Below, piece by piece: positions 1 to 8,095 of a stretch of DNA of 45,958 nucleotides; the first letter of the stretch is position 1, and every line of letters starts with the position of its first letter. The notes beneath the pieces were generated by a model. The model did not search any database. It saw only the letters and a list, made by a program, of their open reading frames with translations, and was not told the DNA's origin. This DNA comes from Chthoniobacter flavus (GTDB lineage Bacteria; Verrucomicrobiota; Verrucomicrobiia; Chthoniobacterales; JACTMZ01): the NCBI GenBank assembly GCA_945870655.1, contig CAMBSX010000003.1, positions 1 through 45,958 on the forward strand, read 5' to 3'. The position numbers and the translations under genes are program-made.

Positions 1-10
1 CGGCCGCGGC

Positions 11-475
11 TTACTTGGCGGGGAGGTCAAAATTCGCCTGCGAGGTCATGAGCCAGCGTCCCCCTTGGCGGATGAACGATGCCAGATACGGTGCGGGGGT
101 GCCCTTGTACCGGCTGCCCTTAATGGTGTATTCGGCCGTGGCCATGTAGCGGACGACGAGGGAAGAGCCGTGACGGGTGGTTTTCATCGGGCCGAGTTTG
201 AAAGCGTCGAGCTCGATTTGGCCGTTACCGACCTTGACCAGGAATTCCGGTTTGTCCATGAAGCTGCCGTCGGCCCTCGCCACCTGCCAACTGGGATCAA
301 GGCTGGCGTCCAGTCCCTTGGTATCGGCGTCTTTGACCTGATTCCAAAAGGTCATGAGCAACTCCTTGGCTTGCGGGCCGGATTTTTTGCCGGACACCGC
401 GCCGTCGCTGGCCAGGGAGCTTGCGCTGCCGGCGATCAGCGCGAAGAGCGTTGCGAGGCAAAAGATCCGCGGCAT
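11..475 (-). CDS. secreted NTF2-like protein of unknown function
   Basis: 154 residues. The N-terminus (MPRIFCLATLFALIAG...) is a typical Sec signal peptide ending near an A-S/L-A-S site, which is why I start at 475; the reading frame stays open further upstream but that part is unlike a protein. The mature part, with an early helix (AKELLMTFWNQVKDAD), a mid-domain FMDKPEFLVKV stretch and C-terminal strands (YLASFIRQGGRWLMTSQANFD), looks like the SnoaL/DUF4440 NTF2-like fold, which usually binds small ligands or is catalytic. No catalytic residues can be assigned. It is probably periplasmic. It is transcribed away from rpsO and has no visible operon partner in the window. Confidence 0.7.
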   Translation of the reverse strand: MPRIFCLATLFALIAGSASSLASDGAVSGKKSGPQAKELLMTFWNQVKDADTKGLDASLDPSWQVARADGSFMDKPEFLVKVGNGQIELDAFKLGPMKTTRHGSSLVVRYMATAEYTIKGSRYKGTPAPYLASFIRQGGRWLMTSQANFDLPAK

Positions 476-784
476 GCGGAGACTGACGGAAAAGGGCTTA
501 TACTTCCGGGCGGCGGCGAGTTGAGCTTGAGGACTTGTTTGCATCACCGGCCAAGCTGGCAGCCCGGTTTGCCAAAGGCAAGCACCCGCCGTTCCAGATT
601 GGGGACCGGAACAGAAAGATCTCCGACATGCGGCTAAAGGCGGAAGTTTACCCGGAGACGGTCTCGCCCACCCTCGCCTCTGGCTGCTCCACCTTTTCAC
701 TCGGCCCTCCGTTTTCCGCCCTCTCTGCCCAAACTTCCCCCTTGCCCCGGCCAAGTTTCCCGATAATGTTGCGGATTCGCATTT
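476..784. other. intergenic region between divergent genes
   Basis: About 309 bases between the NTF2-like gene and rpsO. It must hold promoters for both directions. A perfect small palindrome (GAGAC-G-GTCTC) lies at 655-665. A weak sigma70-like pair, TTGCCC at 742-747 and TAATGT at 764-769 with a 16-base spacer, could serve rpsO, but it would leave a very short leader. I see no convincing additional gene; open frames here look like chance. Confidence 0.4.
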
Positions 785-1036
785 ATGACCAAGACCGCCG
801 TAAGCAGCGCAGCGCTGCACGAGAAAGACACCGGAAGCGCGGACGTACAAGTCGCACGCCTCACCGAGCGCATCAACCATTTGACCGGACACCTGAAGGA
901 AAATGCCAAAGACCACTCGTCTCGCCGCGGCCTCCTCAAAATGGTGGCCCGCCGCCGCAGCCTGCTCGACTACCTGAAGGACACGGCCGCTGAGCGTTAC
1001 ACTAAGCTCCTTGAGAGCCTAAATCTCCGCAAATAA
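785..1036 (+). CDS. rpsO: 30S ribosomal protein S15
   Basis: 83 residues (bacterial S15 is usually 88-89). S15 binds the central domain of 16S rRNA early in small-subunit assembly. The family signature is clear: [16 protein letters not shown], then [22 protein letters not shown] and [13 protein letters not shown], covering the three-helix core that contacts the 16S three-way junction. The first residues are shortened relative to common homologues. It is followed at once by a strong terminator and then pnp, the widely conserved rpsO-pnp order. The ATG at 785 has no good Shine-Dalgarno sequence. Confidence 0.97.
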   Translation: MTKTAVSSAALHEKDTGSADVQVARLTERINHLTGHLKENAKDHSSRRGLLKMVARRRSLLDYLKDTAAERYTKLLESLNLRK

Positions 1037-1040
1037 ACCA

Positions 1041-1067
1041 GACCGCCGCGCTCGCGGCGGTCCTTTT
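1041..1067 (+). terminator. Rho-independent terminator after rpsO
   Basis: Perfect inverted repeat GACCGCCGCG / CGCGGCGGTC (1041-1050 with 1053-1062), in practice an 8-bp stem with a small loop, followed by CCTTTTG. It starts 4 bases after the rpsO stop codon and should separate rpsO from pnp, at least partly. Confidence 0.85.
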
Positions 1068-1203
1068 GCCTGCCATCAGAACGCACGTCCCCGTCATTCA
1101 TGCCCCAGCCTGGGCTTCAGGTCTCCCATGCGGAGCCTTGTATCCTGTGCTTTGGGATGAAACGGGGCCGGTGTTCACCAACCTAAAACCGTAAATACAC
1201 CCT

Positions 1204-3339
1204 ATGTCACACACCATCATCTCGGGCCCTGTCGGCCAGAACGAGATTACCTTCGAAACCGGCAAAATCGCCAAACTCGCCGACGGCGCCGTCACCGTGC
1301 GCTCCGGCGACACCATCATCCTCGTCACCGCCGTCTCCGCGACCAAACTGCGCGAAGGCCAGGACTTCTTCCCGCTGACCGTCGACTACAAAGAGAAGGC
1401 GGCCGCGGCCGGACAATTCCCCGGCGGCTACTTCAAACGGGAGGGTCGGCCGACTGAGAAAGAAATCCTCACCGCACGTATGACCGACCGTCCGTTGCGC
1501 CCCCTCTTCCCGAAAGACTACTTCTTCGAGACGCAGATCATCAGCATCATGCTCAGCGCCGACGGCGAACACGACCCCGACATGCTCAGCATCAACGGTG
1601 CTTCGGCCGCCCTGGCCGTCTCGGACGTTCCGTTTGATGGCCCGATCGGCGCCGTCCGCATCGGCCGGGTCAATGGCGAATTCGTCATCAACCCCACCCA
1701 TGCCCAGCGCGAACAGAGCGACCTCGACCTCGTTTACGTCGGCAAAGAAAATGAGGTCATCATGATCGAAGGCGCTTGCGACGAACTGCCCGAAGCCGAT
1801 TTCAAAGCTGCCCTCGATTTCGCCCAGGAGCCGGTCCGCAAGCTTATCGCGATGCAACGCGAGTTGGCTGCCAAGTCCGGCAAGCCGAAACGCGAATACC
1901 CCCCCCTTGCGGTGGACAGCGGCATGCTCGAGATCGCCTACGCCGTGGCTGGCGACCGCATCGAGGCCGCTCTCTACACATCGGGCAAAGTCGCCCGCTC
2001 CAAAGCGGTCGGCGCCCTGCGCGGCGAAGTTGAAGCCGCCATCAAGGCAAAGTTCCCCGAGGCAACCCCTTTCGCCATCGGCCAAGCCTTCGACTACCTG
2101 CAGAAAAAGGCCTTCCGCATCAGCATCCTCGACCGCAAAGAACGCTGCGACGGACGCGGTCTGCACGACCTGCGCAAACTTGAAGCCGAAGTCGGCATGC
2201 TTCCCCGAGCCCACGGATCCGCCCTTTTCCAGCGTGGCGAGACCCAGGCCATGGCCCTGGCGACCCTCGCCCCGGCCGACGAAGCGCAGAACCTCGACAC
2301 CTACGCCGGCGGTGAAGCAACCAAACGCTTCATTCTGCACTACAACTTCCCGCCTTTCAGCGTCGGTGAAGCCGGCCGCTTCGGCGGCATGAACCGCCGC
2401 GAAATCGGCCACGGCGCTCTCGCCGAGCGTTCGGTGCGCCCGGTCATCCCGCCGGAGAACGAATTCCCCTACGCCATCCGCGTGACCAGCGAAGTGATGG
2501 AGTCCAACGGCTCCACCTCCATGGCCAGCGTCTGCTCCGGCGTGCTCGCCCTTATGGACGCCGGCGTGCCGATCAAGCGCCCGGTGGCCGGCATTTCCGT
2601 CGGCCTGGTCAGCGAACACGACGAAAGCGGGGCGATGAAGCGCTACACCACGCTGACCGACATCCTCGGCTCCGAAGACCACTTCGGCGACATGGACTTC
2701 AAACTCTGCGGTACGGAAAAAGGCGTCACCGGCTTCCAACTCGACCTCAAGTTGCCCGGTTTGCCCCTCGAGATCCTCAAGCAGGCCATCGATGAGGCGA
2801 CCGAAGCGCGTGGCAAAATCCTTCAGGTCATGAACACCGCCCTCGCCTCGCACCGCACGGAAATGAGCCCCTATGCCCCGCGCATCGAAACGGTGAAGAT
2901 CCCGGCCGACAAGATTGGCCTCCTCATCGGCCCCGGCGGCAAAACGATCAAGGGAATCGTCGCGGAGACCGGCGCCGAGATCAATATTGAGGACGACGGA
3001 TCGGTCCACATCTACTCGAGCAGCGGCGACAGCCTGCGCCGGGCCAAGGAGATCATCTCCGGCATGACCAAGGAAATCGAAGTCGGCGAGATGTACCAGG
3101 GCACCGTCGTCACGATCAAAGAATTCGGCTGCTTCGTCGAAGTCATGCCCGGCAAGGACGGCCTCGTCCACATCTCCGAGTTGGCCGACTTCCGGGTCAA
3201 CAAAGTGGAGGACGTGGTCAAAGTCGGGGACTCGATCTGGGTCAAATGCATCGGGGTCGACGACCGCGGTAAAGTCAAACTCAGCCGCAAAGCCGCGATG
3301 AAAGAGCGAGATCAAGGCGCTGTGCCGGCCGACGCTTAA
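1204..3339 (+). CDS. pnp: polyribonucleotide nucleotidyltransferase (PNPase)
   Basis: 711 residues, normal length for PNPase. It is a phosphorolytic 3'-5' exoribonuclease that degrades mRNA in the cytoplasm. Two RNase PH-like domains are visible: the first begins [16 protein letters not shown] with [11 protein letters not shown] and [15 protein letters not shown], the second contains [31 protein letters not shown] and the [12 protein letters not shown] region. A KH domain follows ([16 protein letters not shown], about 575-590) and then an S1 domain (about 620-695; [33 protein letters not shown]). It lies downstream of rpsO with 167 bases between, and ends in its own terminator. No clear Shine-Dalgarno precedes the ATG. 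Confidence 0.98.
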   Translation: MSHTIISGPVGQNEITFETGKIAKLADGAVTVRSGDTIILVTAVSATKLREGQDFFPLTVDYKEKAAAAGQFPGGYFKREGRPTEKEILTARMTDRPLRPLFPKDYFFETQIISIMLSADGEHDPDMLSINGASAALAVSDVPFDGPIGAVRIGRVNGEFVINPTHAQREQSDLDLVYVGKENEVIMIEGACDELPEADFKAALDFAQEPVRKLIAMQRELAAKSGKPKREYPPLAVDSGMLEIAYAVAGDRIEAALYTSGKVARSKAVGALRGEVEAAIKAKFPEATPFAIGQAFDYLQKKAFRISILDRKERCDGRGLHDLRKLEAEVGMLPRAHGSALFQRGETQAMALATLAPADEAQNLDTYAGGEATKRFILHYNFPPFSVGEAGRFGGMNRREIGHGALAERSVRPVIPPENEFPYAIRVTSEVMESNGSTSMASVCSGVLALMDAGVPIKRPVAGISVGLVSEHDESGAMKRYTTLTDILGSEDHFGDMDFKLCGTEKGVTGFQLDLKLPGLPLEILKQAIDEATEARGKILQVMNTALASHRTEMSPYAPRIETVKIPADKIGLLIGPGGKTIKGIVAETGAEINIEDDGSVHIYSSSGDSLRRAKEIISGMTKEIEVGEMYQGTVVTIKEFGCFVEVMPGKDGLVHISELADFRVNKVEDVVKVGDSIWVKCIGVDDRGKVKLSRKAAMKERDQGAVPADA

Positions 3340-3360
3340 GCAATCTGCCAGCCAATCGCA

Positions 3361-3396
3361 CAAAGGGCGTCCCTCCAGGGGACGTCCTTTTTGCTT
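3361..3396 (+). terminator. Rho-independent terminator after pnp
   Basis: Stem AAAGGGCGTCCC / GGGACGTCCTTT around a short loop (TCCA region), with one G-T wobble, running into a T-rich tail (TTTTTGCTTTCTT). It sits 22 bases after the pnp stop codon. Confidence 0.85.
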
Positions 3397-3450
3397 TCTT
3401 CCCGGCAGGGCTTCGGGCCAAGGTGCTGGGTCTCCCCGGACGCCCTCGCC

Positions 3451-3669
3451 ATGACCGACCAGAAGAAAGCGCCGGCCAAGCCGAAACACGCCCTCGAAAC
3501 CGAAGTCATCTGGGCGGTGATCGGCCTCTACCTTTTCATCGCCGGGGTTCTTCTCCTCATCCACCACCTGCAGCCCGAGGACCGGGAAACGAGGTCCTCA
3601 TCCCCCTCCCCGAGCCACGCGGAGAAATACGGCGTGCCCGGCGGAGCACCACACGCCACCCGGCCATGA
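3451..3669 (+). CDS. small single-pass membrane protein
   Basis: 72 residues from the ATG at 3451 (MTDQKKAPAKPKHALE...). A charged, lysine-rich N-terminus is followed by one hydrophobic helix (VIWAVIGLYLFIAGVLLLI, about residues 18-36) and a polar proline/serine-rich tail. I do not recognise a family. Its stop codon overlaps the corA start (ATGA at 3666-3669), so the two are probably co-translated, and it may be an accessory subunit of the transporter; that role is inference from position only. The open frame extends upstream to 3391 but would run through the pnp terminator. Confidence 0.6.
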   Translation: MTDQKKAPAKPKHALETEVIWAVIGLYLFIAGVLLLIHHLQPEDRETRSSSPSPSHAEKYGVPGGAPHATRP

Positions 3670-4631
3670 TCACCGCTTTTTTCAAGGACAACGACACCTT
3701 CCGCTTCACCCGCGAAGTGCAGTCGGCGGAAGAGATGAAGGGTGCTCTCTGGATCGATGTCCTGCGGCCCACGCCGGAGGAAAAAGACATCTTGCGCACC
3801 GCCCTCGGCATCGAACTCACCCTCCAGCACCCGACGATCTACCACGAGGACGACACCCTGTTCATGACCATGGGTCTAGTCAGCAAGGACGAGGAAAACG
3901 CCACCCGGGTCAACAAGCTGACCTTTATCCTCCACGAGGACTGCGTGGTTACCCTGCACGAGATCGAGCTCATGCCAGTGGCCATCTTCGCCCAACGCAT
4001 CCGCCGCCGGACCCACCTCTACGACAATCCGCAGAAAATCCTCTGGGGCCTCCTCTTTGCCCTGAGCGAAACGGTGGCCGACCGGGTCGAAGCTGTCGGC
4101 ACCGACCTGGAACAGCTTTCGAAAGTTATCGCCGAAATGCCGACCGAATTGGGAACCGGCAAGACCGGCACGATGACCGAGATCAGCGAACTCTTGGCTG
4201 AACTCTCGCGCTACGAAGACTTCATCTCGCAGAGCGGTGAGAGCGTGTTGCAACTCGCCCGCGTCGTCCGCTACTTCAACGCCGAGGTCGACGGCTTCGC
4301 CGACGCCGAACTGCAGGCCCGGGTTAACGAGTTGGCCGCCGACGTTGCCGGGATCAAAGACCACCTCGCCTTCGAACACGACAAAGTGCGCTACCTGCAG
4401 CAGGCCTCCATGGGCATCCTCAACATGCAGCAGAACCAGATCGTCAAGGTCTTCACCATCCTCACCGCCGTCTTCCTCCCGCCCACCCTGGTCGGCACCA
4501 TGTACGGCATGAACTTCGCTTACATGCCCGAGCTGTCGTGGAAGTGGGGCTTCCCCGTGACCATCTTCCTCACCTTCCTCTCCGCCATCCTTCCGCTCAT
4601 TTACATCAAGCAAAAGCGCTGGCTGCGCTGA
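3666..4631 (+). CDS. corA: CorA-family magnesium/divalent cation transporter
   Basis: 321 residues. CorA proteins form pentameric inner-membrane channels for Mg2+ and related ions. The long N-terminal cytoplasmic alpha/beta and helical part (with a YHEDDTLFMTMGLV region) leads to two C-terminal transmembrane helices. The hallmark loop YGMN (YGMNFAYMPEL) is at about residues 279-289, between TM1 (VFTILTAVFLPPTLVGTM) and TM2 (FPVTIFLTFLSAILPLIYI), and the protein ends in the basic KQKRWLR. It overlaps the small membrane protein upstream by 4 bases, and the SUI1-like gene follows after 6 bases, so the three form one operon. Confidence 0.95.
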   Translation: MITAFFKDNDTFRFTREVQSAEEMKGALWIDVLRPTPEEKDILRTALGIELTLQHPTIYHEDDTLFMTMGLVSKDEENATRVNKLTFILHEDCVVTLHEIELMPVAIFAQRIRRRTHLYDNPQKILWGLLFALSETVADRVEAVGTDLEQLSKVIAEMPTELGTGKTGTMTEISELLAELSRYEDFISQSGESVLQLARVVRYFNAEVDGFADAELQARVNELAADVAGIKDHLAFEHDKVRYLQQASMGILNMQQNQIVKVFTILTAVFLPPTLVGTMYGMNFAYMPELSWKWGFPVTIFLTFLSAILPLIYIKQKRWLR

Positions 4632-4637
4632 TCCGTC

Positions 4638-5024
4638 GTGGCGCGGCAAAAGAAACAGCGTATCGCCACCGACACCGCACCCGCCGTGTTCGCCCACCCT
4701 TTCACTTCGCTCGATCTCGGGCCGCTGCGCGATGGGCCAACCAACCCGCCTCCCGAAGCTTTCCCGCCGGCCAAAGAATCAAAAGAACGCCTCCTTCTCC
4801 GCCGCTCCACCGCCCACCGCGGCGGCAAAACCGTCCTTGTCCTCGACGGCTTCTCCCCCGCCTGGGACGCGGCCAAACTCGAATCCCTGCTCCACGACCT
4901 GAAAACATCGCTCGGCTGCGGCGGTAAAGTCGAAGCCCGCACCATCGCCCTTCAAGGCGAACTGGCCGACCGCCTCATCCCGCTCCTCGAAGCCCGCAGC
5001 TTGGCCATCAAACGCGGCTGGTGA
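4638..5024 (+). CDS. eIF1/SUI1-family translation factor-like protein (YciH-type)
   Basis: 128 residues from a GTG start 6 bases after corA. The N-terminal half is proline-rich and unlike the family. The C-terminal part (about residues 50-128) carries the SUI1 fold signature: LLRRSTAHRGGKTVLVLDGF, LHDLKTSLGCGGKV, LQGELADRLIPLLEARSLAIKRGW. Bacterial YciH homologues are thought to bind the 30S subunit and influence start-codon selection, so a ribosomal role is likely but not proved. The GTG start is supported by spacing; no ATG lies upstream in frame within the intergenic space. Confidence 0.85.
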   Translation: MARQKKQRIATDTAPAVFAHPFTSLDLGPLRDGPTNPPPEAFPPAKESKERLLLRRSTAHRGGKTVLVLDGFSPAWDAAKLESLLHDLKTSLGCGGKVEARTIALQGELADRLIPLLEARSLAIKRGW

Positions 5025-5063
5025 AACCATCGCTCGTGGCAAGCGGTCAAGACGCTTGGCTGG

Positions 5064-5276
5064 TCAGTTTCCAAGGCCTGCGAAAGCGGCGGGATCGATG
5101 GCGACCTTGGGGCACGTTTTTCGCAAGGGCTTGTCGAAGGCAAGTAGCGGGACCTTCAGCGCCCAGGCCAGACCAACGAATTCCGCAGCCCAGGCCGACA
5201 CATGTTTCCCGTGCGTCAGATCCAGCTTATCATCGGACGGCAGTGCATCGCGGTGACGCCGGATGCCGGCCAACAT
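5064..5276 (-). pseudogene. remnant of a PIN-domain (VapC-like) gene
   Basis: The frame reads, after an ATG at 5276, IRRHRDALPSDDKLDLTHG then WAAEFVGLAWALKVPLLAFD and ends KTCPKVAIDPAAFAGLGN. The pattern of a helix with 'LAWALKVPLLAFD' followed by 'L...CPKVAIDP' is the last third of a PIN ribonuclease domain, where the late acidic residue sits in the TFD/AFD motif. The N-terminal half with the first catalytic aspartate is missing; upstream the sequence belongs to the membrane protein gene that ends at 5309. No antitoxin gene is beside it. I read it as a decayed toxin of a type II toxin-antitoxin pair; a small functional protein is possible but unlikely. Confidence 0.45.
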
Positions 5277-5308
5277 GGTCGCGACATTGGGGTCGAGTTG
5301 CCAACGGT

Positions 5309-5911
5309 TCAGGTTCCCGGTGGCGGCGCCTCTGTGGCTCCCCGGCCACCAATTGGCGTGGTGGGGCCACCATTCGGTACGGCGCCTGGCTCGATTCTTG
5401 GAGGCGGCTCCTTCCATCGGACGATGCAGCCCACAATCGTCAAAAGACCCAGCATCACGATGACCGTGATGACCGTGGCGACAATTCCCTGGCCCGGTCC
5501 GTGACCCCGGGCAAGAACCAGAGGCGTGATGGCCAAATAGAACACGCCGACCACGATGCCCAGGGCCAACACCCACCTTGGAGATTCTGGTCCCCAAATC
5601 CCCATCGACCAGCCAATCAGGTAGGGCAAAATCAATGACCCCCACAACATGGAACGTTCCCCTGGTCCGCCAAACCCTCCGACACTGCTTAACCACCAAA
5701 GTGAACCCACACCAACCGCAACTAAGAGAAACACCATGGCCCGATAGGCAATCAAACGACGTTCTTTTTTGCCGAGGAAGGCGCCAAGGGCAACCAAGCC
5801 GCTGCCGGGAAGGATCAACAGCGATCCCTCCAACGGATCAAGAGCGCCGACCAACATGGCGATGTAGCCCGCAATGGTGAGAAAGTGCGCCCACAGGTTT
5901 TGTGCCCTCAT
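5309..5911 (-). CDS. multi-pass membrane protein of unknown function
   Basis: 200 residues with four to five hydrophobic helices: about 8-40 (FLTIAGYIAMLVGALDPLEG, SLLILPGSGLVALGAFLG), 54-75 (AYRAMVFLLVAVGVGSLWWL), 89-106, 112-131 (RWVLALGIVVGVFYLAITPL) and 142-165 (VATVITVIVMLGLLTIVGCIV). The tail is proline- and glycine-rich and probably cytoplasmic. The ATG at 5911 has a good GGGAG site six bases upstream on its strand, supporting this start. I do not recognise a family. The next gene upstream on the same strand is another small membrane protein 158 bases away. Confidence 0.65.
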   Translation of the reverse strand: MRAQNLWAHFLTIAGYIAMLVGALDPLEGSLLILPGSGLVALGAFLGKKERRLIAYRAMVFLLVAVGVGSLWWLSSVGGFGGPGERSMLWGSLILPYLIGWSMGIWGPESPRWVLALGIVVGVFYLAITPLVLARGHGPGQGIVATVITVIVMLGLLTIVGCIVRWKEPPPRIEPGAVPNGGPTTPIGGRGATEAPPPGT

Positions 5912-6069
5912 AGCGTCTCCCTTTCGGTGCCACCTCTCATTGTGGTGGTTCGCCCGTGACCAACGAAGCCTGCTTGGCCCGACGACATGGTCAAGCGACC
6001 GCCGATGACGAAGCGCTCAAGCCGTCTCTGCTCATGTTTATCGATCCGCCCATATTGAAACCGAGACTC

Positions 6070-6387
6070 TCAGCGGCGGATCGCCCGCCTCGCCGGTTCT
6101 GCGCTGTGGGTCAAACGCTGAAGCCCGAAAGACCACAGGAGTGAATAGAAGAAGCACAAAAGGTAAAATAGCGGGCCGGGAACTTCGACACCGCTGTGAC
6201 TGCAAATAAAGCTGACGGGATAGAACGCGGCCGCACAGAAAACAAAGACCCAAGTCGTGTAAGATGTGTACCAAGGATGTCGCGTCTCGGGCATGAAATC
6301 AACCGCGTGTGGAAGCACACCTAGCGCAATGAAAAGCCCGAATAATACCAGCGGAAGGACGACAAACAGTTTGCGAGCACGATTCAT
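6070..6387 (-). CDS. small membrane protein of unknown function
   Basis: 105 residues with three hydrophobic helices: about 7-28 (LFVVLPLVLFGLFIALGVLP), 43-62 (YTTWVFVFCAAAFYPVSFIC) and 72-88 (GPLFYLLCFFYSLLWSFGL), and basic termini (MNRARK, RRAIRR), as expected for a real inner-membrane protein. Not recognised. It may be linked to the membrane protein gene at 5309-5911 on the same strand. The 6388-6514 gap behind it contains nothing I can identify. Confidence 0.5.
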   Translation of the reverse strand: MNRARKLFVVLPLVLFGLFIALGVLPHAVDFMPETRHPWYTSYTTWVFVFCAAAFYPVSFICSHSGVEVPGPLFYLLCFFYSLLWSFGLQRLTHSAEPARRAIRR

Positions 6388-6514
6388 GATATGCCGAAAG
6401 TGTCCTGGCCGACATTTGGTTAATCTTGGTTTTTACGACCAGTCGCACACGCCTTTCCGGCGAGGAGCGCTTCCGAAACCGGCGTCCCGCCGGCACCGGC
6501 AAGCGCTAAAGCCG

Positions 6515-8065
6515 CTAAGATTTCGCCAGGCACTTTGTCCCCCAACCGCAAGGACCGTAGCAGTCCGGCTTGGAGAAGCTGTGCATCTGCGGGGCCGGCG
6601 GGACGTCACCCGGCTCGAGCTTCACGCTCTTCAGCGTGTCTTCGAGGCGGTTGAGCGTCTCGTCGAGCAGTTCCTGCGGCACGTTGAGCGCCGGTTCGAT
6701 GCGGATACTTTCCGCGCTGATCAAGGTTCCCGCGGTCAATACGCGGCGGTGGAACATGCCCTGCGCGACTTTGTAGCCGACGGCCGATGAGGGGAATTTC
6801 ATGCCGATGAGCAGGCCCTGACCCGTCACCTCTTTCAAAATGTCCGGATAACGCGCCTTCAACTCGTTGAGCTTGGCCATCATGTAGTGGCCCTTGCGCG
6901 CGGCCTGGCCCGGAGTGTCTTCCTCGAACATGACCTCAATGGCGGCCAAGGCGGCCGCACAGGCGATCGGATTGCCGCCGGTGGTCGTGGTGTGCATGAA
7001 GGGATTCGGTTCCATCACGCTCCAGATTTTCGCGGTGGAGAAAAACCCGCTGCAAGCCACCACGCCGCCGCCGAGCGCTTTGCCGAAGCACATGATGTCC
7101 GGCGTGATCCCCGAATGATCGACGCCGAAAAGTTTGCCCGTGCGGCCGAAGCCGGTCTGCACCTCGTCGGCGATGAGGAGAACATTGTAGTGGTCGCAAA
7201 TCGCGCGGAGGCGCGGCAGGAAGTCCGGCGGCGGCACAATAGCCCCCGCCTCGCCCTGCACTGGTTCAATAATGACCGCGGCCATGCTGTCACCCACCAT
7301 GTGGGCCGCTTCGAGTTCCTTCTCCACCGCACAGGCGCAGCCGTAGGGCACAAAGCGCACGCCGTCGAGCAGGGGCAGGAGGGGCTCGCGGAAAACCGCC
7401 TTGCCGGTCACGGACAACGACCCGAGCGTCTTGCCGTGGAAACCTTTCTGCATCGAAATGATGCCCTTCTTTCCGGTGTAAAGTTTTGCCAGCTTCAGTG
7501 CGCCCTCGATCGCTTCGGTTCCGCTGTTGGCGAAGAAACCTTTTTGAATGTCGCCGGGGGTGATGTGGGCGATGACGCGACCGAGTTGCGCGCGCAAAGG
7601 ATCGAGCATTTCCTGCGAGTATTGCGGTGACCGGTCGAGCTGCGCTTTGACCGCATCGACGATTTTCGGATGACGCAGCCCGTAGCTGTAGAGCCCGAAG
7701 CCGCCCAGCATGTCGATGAACTCGCGCCCGAGCGCGTCGCGGATGAGTGATCCTTGCCCCTCCCACTCGGTGAAGGCGAATTCACCGCCGAGGGTGGCCG
7801 ATTTTCGGTGCTCGAGAAATCCCGCGTTGATGTGGTGGGCGAAATTTTCCACCGTCTGCTCGGCAATACGCTGCCGCGCCTCGAGCGAGATGTCCTTGGC
7901 CGGCTTCTTGACCAGATCGAGCATCCACCGCGCTTCCGCCAGCGCGTATTCGTGGTCGCGCAGATGCGGGGATTCCAGATGCTGCGACGGGAGGTCAGCC
8001 GCGTTCGTCGCGCGGGAAGGAGGTGTTTCCGACAGTGCCATGATGATGCCAATAGACATCGGCAC
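6515..8065 (-). CDS. class III PLP-dependent aminotransferase (putrescine aminotransferase-like)
   Basis: 516 residues if translated from GTG 8065, which has a GGGAG site about six bases upstream; ATG 8059 (shared site) and ATG 8041 are alternatives. Fold-type I aminotransferase motifs: GGFGLYSYGLRHPKIVDAV, ANSGTEAIEGALKLAK (cofactor phosphate region), GFHGKTLGSLSVTG, ADEVQTGFGRTGKLF and CFGKALGGGVVA with the PLP lysine near residue 326. The arrangement resembles putrescine/ornithine aminotransferases (PatA/YgjG type), which transfer an omega-amino group to 2-oxoglutarate; the exact substrate is not decided by sequence. It is longer than typical (about 460) because of an N-terminal helical extension and a C-terminal tail rich in Cys and Pro. 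Confidence 0.88.
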   Translation of the reverse strand: MPMSIGIIMALSETPPSRATNAADLPSQHLESPHLRDHEYALAEARWMLDLVKKPAKDISLEARQRIAEQTVENFAHHINAGFLEHRKSATLGGEFAFTEWEGQGSLIRDALGREFIDMLGGFGLYSYGLRHPKIVDAVKAQLDRSPQYSQEMLDPLRAQLGRVIAHITPGDIQKGFFANSGTEAIEGALKLAKLYTGKKGIISMQKGFHGKTLGSLSVTGKAVFREPLLPLLDGVRFVPYGCACAVEKELEAAHMVGDSMAAVIIEPVQGEAGAIVPPPDFLPRLRAICDHYNVLLIADEVQTGFGRTGKLFGVDHSGITPDIMCFGKALGGGVVACSGFFSTAKIWSVMEPNPFMHTTTTGGNPIACAAALAAIEVMFEEDTPGQAARKGHYMMAKLNELKARYPDILKEVTGQGLLIGMKFPSSAVGYKVAQGMFHRRVLTAGTLISAESIRIEPALNVPQELLDETLNRLEDTLKSVKLEPGDVPPAPQMHSFSKPDCYGPCGWGTKCLAKS

Positions 8066-8095
8066 GCGGGCTCCCGCAAGGGGATTCGGGTTTGT

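Noticed and set aside
1207-3567. 786-residue open frame on the minus strand over pnp
   Set aside because: It is the antisense of PNPase in high-GC DNA, lacks any domain and is an artefact of codon bias.
5956-6144. 62-residue plus frame in the membrane protein region
   Set aside because: No features, composition unlike a protein, and it overlaps the opposite membrane protein gene.
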